A stretch of 19,196 nucleotides of DNA from Burkholderiaceae bacterium. GTDB taxonomy: Bacteria > Pseudomonadota > Gammaproteobacteria > Burkholderiales > Burkholderiaceae. The DNA lies in assembly GCA_017998575.1 (NCBI GenBank), contig JAGOCV010000042.1, forward strand, positions 1 through 19,196, written 5' to 3'. Below are positions 16,005-19,196 of this stretch, one piece after another (the first letter of the stretch is position 1; every line of letters begins with the position of its first letter). The position numbers and the translations under genes are program-made. A model generated the notes under the pieces. The model made no database searches, was not told the DNA's origin, and saw only the letters and a list, made by a program, of their open reading frames with translations.

Positions 16005-16673
16005 TCAGATCGCCCCGATCCAGCAGGCCCGCTGGATGGCCGCCATCTTGCTGTCGACCTTGAGCTTGGCCATGGCGTTGGCGAGGTGGTAGGTGATGGT
16101 GCGGTCGGAGCAACCCAGGCGCAGCGCGCTCTCGTGGGCCGTGAGACCCTGAAAGGCGAGCGCCAGGCATTCGAGTTCGCGCGGGCTGAGCGTGCAGCGC
16201 GCCTGTGCGGCGGCTCGCCTGACCACGGGCCAGATGTTGAATGCCGACCAGGCCAGCAGCGCGGCTTCTGCGCGGTCATGCAGTTGCAGCGGGCTGAACA
16301 GGAAGCACTCGAACGCGCGGCCGGCAGGCAGCGTGAACTCCACCCGCACCAGCGTCTGGAAGCCATGGGCGCGCCAGAGCATGCGCCAGCGTTCACCGCT
16401 CAATGCGTCGCTGCGTGCGAAATGCTGCCAGGCCACCAGCGGGCCGTCGGCATCGCGCCAGGCGGCGCCGAAGTCGAGGCTTTGCGCCAGGGCGTGGGCC
16501 GCGTCGTCGAACACCGGCGGATGGACAGCCACCACCTCGCGTGCGTCCACGTCGCCGAAGGGGTCGGGGCCGAGTACCACCACCGCGTGGACGGAGAACT
16601 CGCGCAACGCGATCAGCCAGTCGCTCAGGATCGCGTCCAGACCAGGACTGTCAAAGTTAACAGGGGTGTCCAT
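16005..16673 (-). CDS. LuxR-type transcriptional regulator (LuxR solo)
   Basis: This is a 222-residue protein. Residues 161-222 form a LuxR/GerE helix-turn-helix: LSPRELECLALAFQGLTAHE, then SALRLGCSDRTITYHLANAM and AKLKVDSKMAAIQRACWIGA. The end resembles acyl-homoserine-lactone regulators rather than response regulators. Residues 1-155 are about the size of an autoinducer-binding (GAF-like) domain, with a core WRAHGFQTLVRVEFTLPAGR plus AFECFLF. I cannot identify the conserved Trp/Tyr/Asp pocket residues of AHL receptors, and no luxI is present, so the ligand is open. The ORF extends far upstream, but that part is antisense to the kinase. ATG at 16671-16673 gives a sensible N-terminus. It is divergent from the sensor kinase by 43 bp and followed 18 bp later by coaX. 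Probably the DNA-binding output of the adjacent signalling locus. Confidence 0.85.
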   Translation of the reverse strand: MDTPVNFDSPGLDAILSDWLIALREFSVHAVVVLGPDPFGDVDAREVVAVHPPVFDDAAHALAQSLDFGAAWRDADGPLVAWQHFARSDALSGERWRMLWRAHGFQTLVRVEFTLPAGRAFECFLFSPLQLHDRAEAALLAWSAFNIWPVVRRAAAQARCTLSPRELECLALAFQGLTAHESALRLGCSDRTITYHLANAMAKLKVDSKMAAIQRACWIGAI

Positions 16674-16716
16674 TCGACGTTGCAGGGGAGAATCACGACA
16701 ATAACAGACCGATACA

Positions 16717-18054
16717 TTGACGCTGCCTGTGCCCAGACGCCCGTTTCCGCCGCATGCCTGGGGGCACCGGCCGGCCTGGCTGATGGACTGGCCAGGCCGC
16801 CTGCACGCCCTCATCGAAGACGCGCTGCGCGCGCCGCTCGAACCCATCCTCAACGCGACGCCGTGGCGGATGCGCTGGATCGGGCTGTTCTCGCTTCTGG
16901 GACACCCTCTGTTCGGCTGGATCTGGACGGTGTGGCTGCCCCAGCCCTGGGAGAGCCCGCTGTTGCGCGGCATCGTCGGCTCCCTGGCGGTGCCCATGGT
17001 GCTGGGCCTGGGGATGGCCGACGTCAACTCGCGCCAGACCCGCGTGGTCTTCAGCCTCATCAGCTGGGTGCAACTGCCGCTGTTCTTCAGCTGGATGTAT
17101 CTGGCCAACGGCGGCAACACGGTGTGGCTGGCCAGCGTGGTGGCGATGATCCTCATCTACTACCACGCGACCGACTGGCGGCTGGCCACGTTCGGTGTGC
17201 TCTTCGGCGGCCTGGCGGCGTGGCTGATGTTCGGCTGGTTCGGCCCGCCCGAGCCGGCGCTCTCGCCAACGCAGCTGATGACCAACAGCGTGGTGATCGC
17301 CTTCGCATGGGCTTCCGCGCTCACGCTGGGATTCTCGGCCGCCAACCTGCGGCGCGAGCACCTGCGCAACACGCTGGCTACGGTGGGCATCATGGCGCAC
17401 GAGCTGCGCACGCCGCTGGCCACCATCGCGCTGGTGGGCGATGTCATGGACAACGAAAGCCGTCACCTGCCGCCCGCACAGGCCGAGCAGATGGAAAAGC
17501 TGGCCGTGCGCGTGCAGACGCTGGTGCGCGCCATGCACCACCAGATCGATGCGCAGATCGCCAACGCACGCCTGCTGACCCTGCCCGCGCACCGCGAGCC
17601 GGTGTCGGCGGCCAGCGCCGTTCAGGATGCCATCGCCCACTACCCATTCCGCACGGCGCGTGAGCGCGCGGCGGTGCAGGTGCTGGTGCGGCGCGACTTC
17701 CGCTTTCACGCCTCGCCCCAGCTGTTCTCGCAGGTGATCGACAACCTGGTCAAGAACGCGCTCAAGTCGCTGGCCTCGCAGCCTGCGCCGATGCGGCCGG
17801 GCGACATCACCGTGGAGGTGGGTGTGCTGCACAACCGGGGCCGCGTGGTGGTGACCGACCAGGGCCGTGGCATACCCGCCCATCTGGCTCCGCGCGTCTT
17901 CGAGCCCTTTTTCTCCACCGACACCGGCAGCGGCCACGGGTTGGGGCTCGCGTTCTGCCGTCGCGTGATTGGAAGCCTCGGAGGAACCATCCAGTTGCTC
18001 CCTGGCGGCGGTCGCGGTGCAAGCTTCATCATCGAACTCCCGCTGCTGTCCTGA
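16717..18054 (+). CDS. Six-helix membrane sensor histidine kinase, CqsS/LqsS/JqsS-like
   Basis: This is a 445-residue kinase. Six hydrophobic segments lie at about 52-74, 82-101, 108-130, 135-150, 155-176 and 189-207. The first begins RWIGLFSLLGHPLFGWIW and leads to LPQPWESPLLR, close to the 'G.PLyy.iW..lfPQPYEn..LR' pattern of alpha-hydroxyketone sensors such as CqsS. The kinase core has H-box MAHELRTPL (His228), N-box DNLVKNALK (Asn347), G1 DQGRG (381-385), F-box FEPFFS and G2 GSGHGLGLA. There is no fused receiver, unlike Vibrio CqsS. The start is a TTG at 16717; the first in-frame ATG is 16783, before helix 1. Neither has a strong ribosome-binding site. The partner response regulator follows after 30 bp. 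Kinase call is firm; ligand class is inferred. Confidence 0.88.
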   Translation: MTLPVPRRPFPPHAWGHRPAWLMDWPGRLHALIEDALRAPLEPILNATPWRMRWIGLFSLLGHPLFGWIWTVWLPQPWESPLLRGIVGSLAVPMVLGLGMADVNSRQTRVVFSLISWVQLPLFFSWMYLANGGNTVWLASVVAMILIYYHATDWRLATFGVLFGGLAAWLMFGWFGPPEPALSPTQLMTNSVVIAFAWASALTLGFSAANLRREHLRNTLATVGIMAHELRTPLATIALVGDVMDNESRHLPPAQAEQMEKLAVRVQTLVRAMHHQIDAQIANARLLTLPAHREPVSAASAVQDAIAHYPFRTARERAAVQVLVRRDFRFHASPQLFSQVIDNLVKNALKSLASQPAPMRPGDITVEVGVLHNRGRVVVTDQGRGIPAHLAPRVFEPFFSTDTGSGHGLGLAFCRRVIGSLGGTIQLLPGGGRGASFIIELPLLS

Positions 18055-18084
18055 GTTACGGCGATTCCACCTCCCATCGACACC

Positions 18085-19059
18085 ATGACCTTTCCGCTGT
18101 TTCACACTCCTGGCACCATCGTGTTCCTCGACGACGATCCGGACTACCTGGAAATGCTGGCGCTCGTGCTGCCACGCGAGTGGAACGTCGAGCTGTTCCT
18201 GCGCCCCTCCGACTGCGTCGCCCGCCTGCAGGCAGAGCCGCCGCAATGGGAAGCCGACGCCTGGGCGCAGCAGCAGATCATCGACCGCTGGCGCCAGGGC
18301 GCCGCGCTGATCCCGCAGATCCTGCGCTACTGGGACCGCAGCACGGCGCGCTACGACCTCACGCGCGTGCTGGTGGTCGACTATTCGATGCCTGCGATGG
18401 ACGGGCTGCAGGTGCTCGACGGCATCGTCGACTGGCCGGGCTCGCGCGTGCTGCTCACCGGGCAGGCCGACGAGCAGATCGCCGTCAACGCCTTCAATCG
18501 CGGCCTGATCGATCAGTTCCTCGCCAAGCAAAGCCCCGACATTTCGCGGCGCCTGGTGGATGCGCTGCACCGGCTCATGGCCACGGGCAGCGAGCGGCAG
18601 TCGCGCATGTGGCGCGCCACGCTCACGCCGGGTCAGCTCGCGCAGTTGCGCAACATCGACGTGGCCAACGACATCCAGCACGTCGCGCAGCGCTGGGTCG
18701 AACATGCCGTCATTGGCGAACCCTTCGGGATACTGGGCCAGGAAGCGAACGGAACGACCAGCTGGCTGCAGCTCGAACCGACAGACCGGCTCGACGAGCT
18801 GGCCGAGCTCTGCGAGACGGCCGGCATGCCTGCGCACGAGGTCGTCGACGTGCGCTCGGGCCGCAAGCTCGCGGCCCTCGAACTCGCCCAGTCGCTGGGC
18901 GACCGGCGCCCGACGCAGCTCGGTGTCGCGTTCGGGCTGGGCCAGGGGCGCGATCTGGTCGGCGCGCTGTTCACGCTCGATCCCGCCTTCACACCCGACC
19001 CTGCCCACAGCTACGCCCGCTGGCTCGCCAGCCGTCCGCCGCGCCAGGTGCTCGACTGA
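18085..19059 (+). CDS. Response regulator with enlarged receiver domain and unrecognised output region
   Basis: This is a 324-residue partner of the preceding kinase. The receiver is recognisable: acidic triad in FLDDDPDYLEML (Asp16-18), phosphoacceptor Asp99 in VLVVDYSMPAMDGL, Thr125 in VLLTGQAD and Lys148 in FLAKQSPD. About 82 residues separate Asp17 and Asp99, against about 40-45 in normal receivers. A helical, tryptophan-rich insert (roughly 52-90: WEADAWAQQQIIDRW, RYWDRSTARYDL) therefore sits inside the domain. Residues ~170-324 contain no helix-turn-helix, GGDEF, HD or kinase motif that I recognise. They end RPPRQVLD, with segments HAVIGEPFGILGQEANGTT and DRLDELAELCETAGM. It is probably a non-DNA-binding output, perhaps passing the signal to the nearby LuxR protein (inference). 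Confidence 0.85.
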   Translation: MTFPLFHTPGTIVFLDDDPDYLEMLALVLPREWNVELFLRPSDCVARLQAEPPQWEADAWAQQQIIDRWRQGAALIPQILRYWDRSTARYDLTRVLVVDYSMPAMDGLQVLDGIVDWPGSRVLLTGQADEQIAVNAFNRGLIDQFLAKQSPDISRRLVDALHRLMATGSERQSRMWRATLTPGQLAQLRNIDVANDIQHVAQRWVEHAVIGEPFGILGQEANGTTSWLQLEPTDRLDELAELCETAGMPAHEVVDVRSGRKLAALELAQSLGDRRPTQLGVAFGLGQGRDLVGALFTLDPAFTPDPAHSYARWLASRPPRQVLD

Positions 19060-19074
19060 GAACCGCGCCACCCT

Positions 19075-19196
19075 TCAGGCCGACGCCACCGCGCGGCCGC
19101 GTTGGCGCCGGGCAATCGGCCAGTCCCACGGCCGCACCATCGGCGCGATCGCGCGCGTTGCCGCCTCGAAGTGCAGCAGCTCGGCCTCTGTCAGGG
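19075..19196 (-). CDS. C-terminal fragment of an unidentified protein
   Basis: A minus-strand frame enters from the right edge and stops with TGA at 19075-19077, giving about 39 residues. The readable end includes LTEAELLHFEAATRAIAP and, after MVRP, WDWPIARRQRGRAVASA. Codon use is strongly G/C in third positions, like the neighbours, which supports coding. The stop is 15 bp from the convergent response-regulator stop. I do not recognise the family from this fragment. Confidence 0.5.
   Translation of the reverse strand, partial: LTEAELLHFEAATRAIAPMVRPWDWPIARRQRGRAVASA

Noticed and set aside
15012..17663. 883-codon open frame on the plus strand across coaX, luxR and the kinase
   Set aside because: It is antisense or out of frame to well-supported proteins. 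Its product is low-complexity, rich in Arg, Ala, His and Gly as expected for shadow frames in GC-rich DNA, and it matches no domain.
16693..19071. 792-codon open frame on the minus strand opposite the kinase and response regulator
   Set aside because: Residue composition is His/Arg/Gln/Val-rich shadow-like; both plus-strand genes have clear conserved motifs.

Overview
The window is about 68-70% G+C by eye. It has tight gene packing, codons ending in G or C, and gene families typical of Burkholderiales. The cyclo-ligase, CoaX, CaiB, GlsB-like and LuxR proteins look most like those of Comamonadaceae (Acidovorax, Hydrogenophaga or Variovorax relatives). That placement is an inference from protein style; no marker gene was compared. 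I see no rRNA, tRNA, IS element, phage gene or CRISPR array, so this looks like ordinary chromosome.

Layout. The first 163 bases hold the C-terminus of a LysR-type regulator. Next comes a complete minus-strand branched-chain amino-acid-type (or related amide/aromatic substrate) ABC importer, read livK (3580-4716), livH, livM, livG, livF (to 168). Its genes overlap or nearly touch, except for a gap with a strong hairpin after livK. Divergent from it is a GntR/FCD regulator that carries two winged-helix segments. A near-perfect palindrome in the shared intergenic region is a candidate operator. Then follow 5-formyltetrahydrofolate cyclo-ligase (minus) and, starting only 9 bp away on the other strand, a periplasmic soluble lytic transglycosylase. 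An M20 amidohydrolase (minus) and a GlsB/YeaQ-type small membrane protein (plus) diverge from each other.

From 10185 to 14684 run a single-subunit-looking molybdopterin oxidoreductase, a lipoprotein metallo-aminopeptidase coupled to it by an ATGA overlap, and a CaiB/BaiF (class III) CoA-transferase. An acyl-CoA-binding protein (minus) converges on the CoA-transferase. A 27-bp hairpin-forming repeat sits at both convergent junctions (8554-8580 and 14808-14834) and looks like a family-specific bidirectional terminator.

The right end holds CoaX (type III pantothenate kinase) and a LuxR-type regulator on the minus strand. Divergent from these is a two-component pair. Its six-helix sensor kinase resembles the CqsS/LqsS/JqsS group that senses alpha-hydroxyketone autoinducers. 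Its response regulator has an enlarged receiver domain and an output region I do not recognise. No autoinducer synthase is next to it within the window. This sensor/regulator/LuxR locus is the best candidate for an undescribed signalling system here. The window closes with the C-terminus of an unidentified minus-strand gene.
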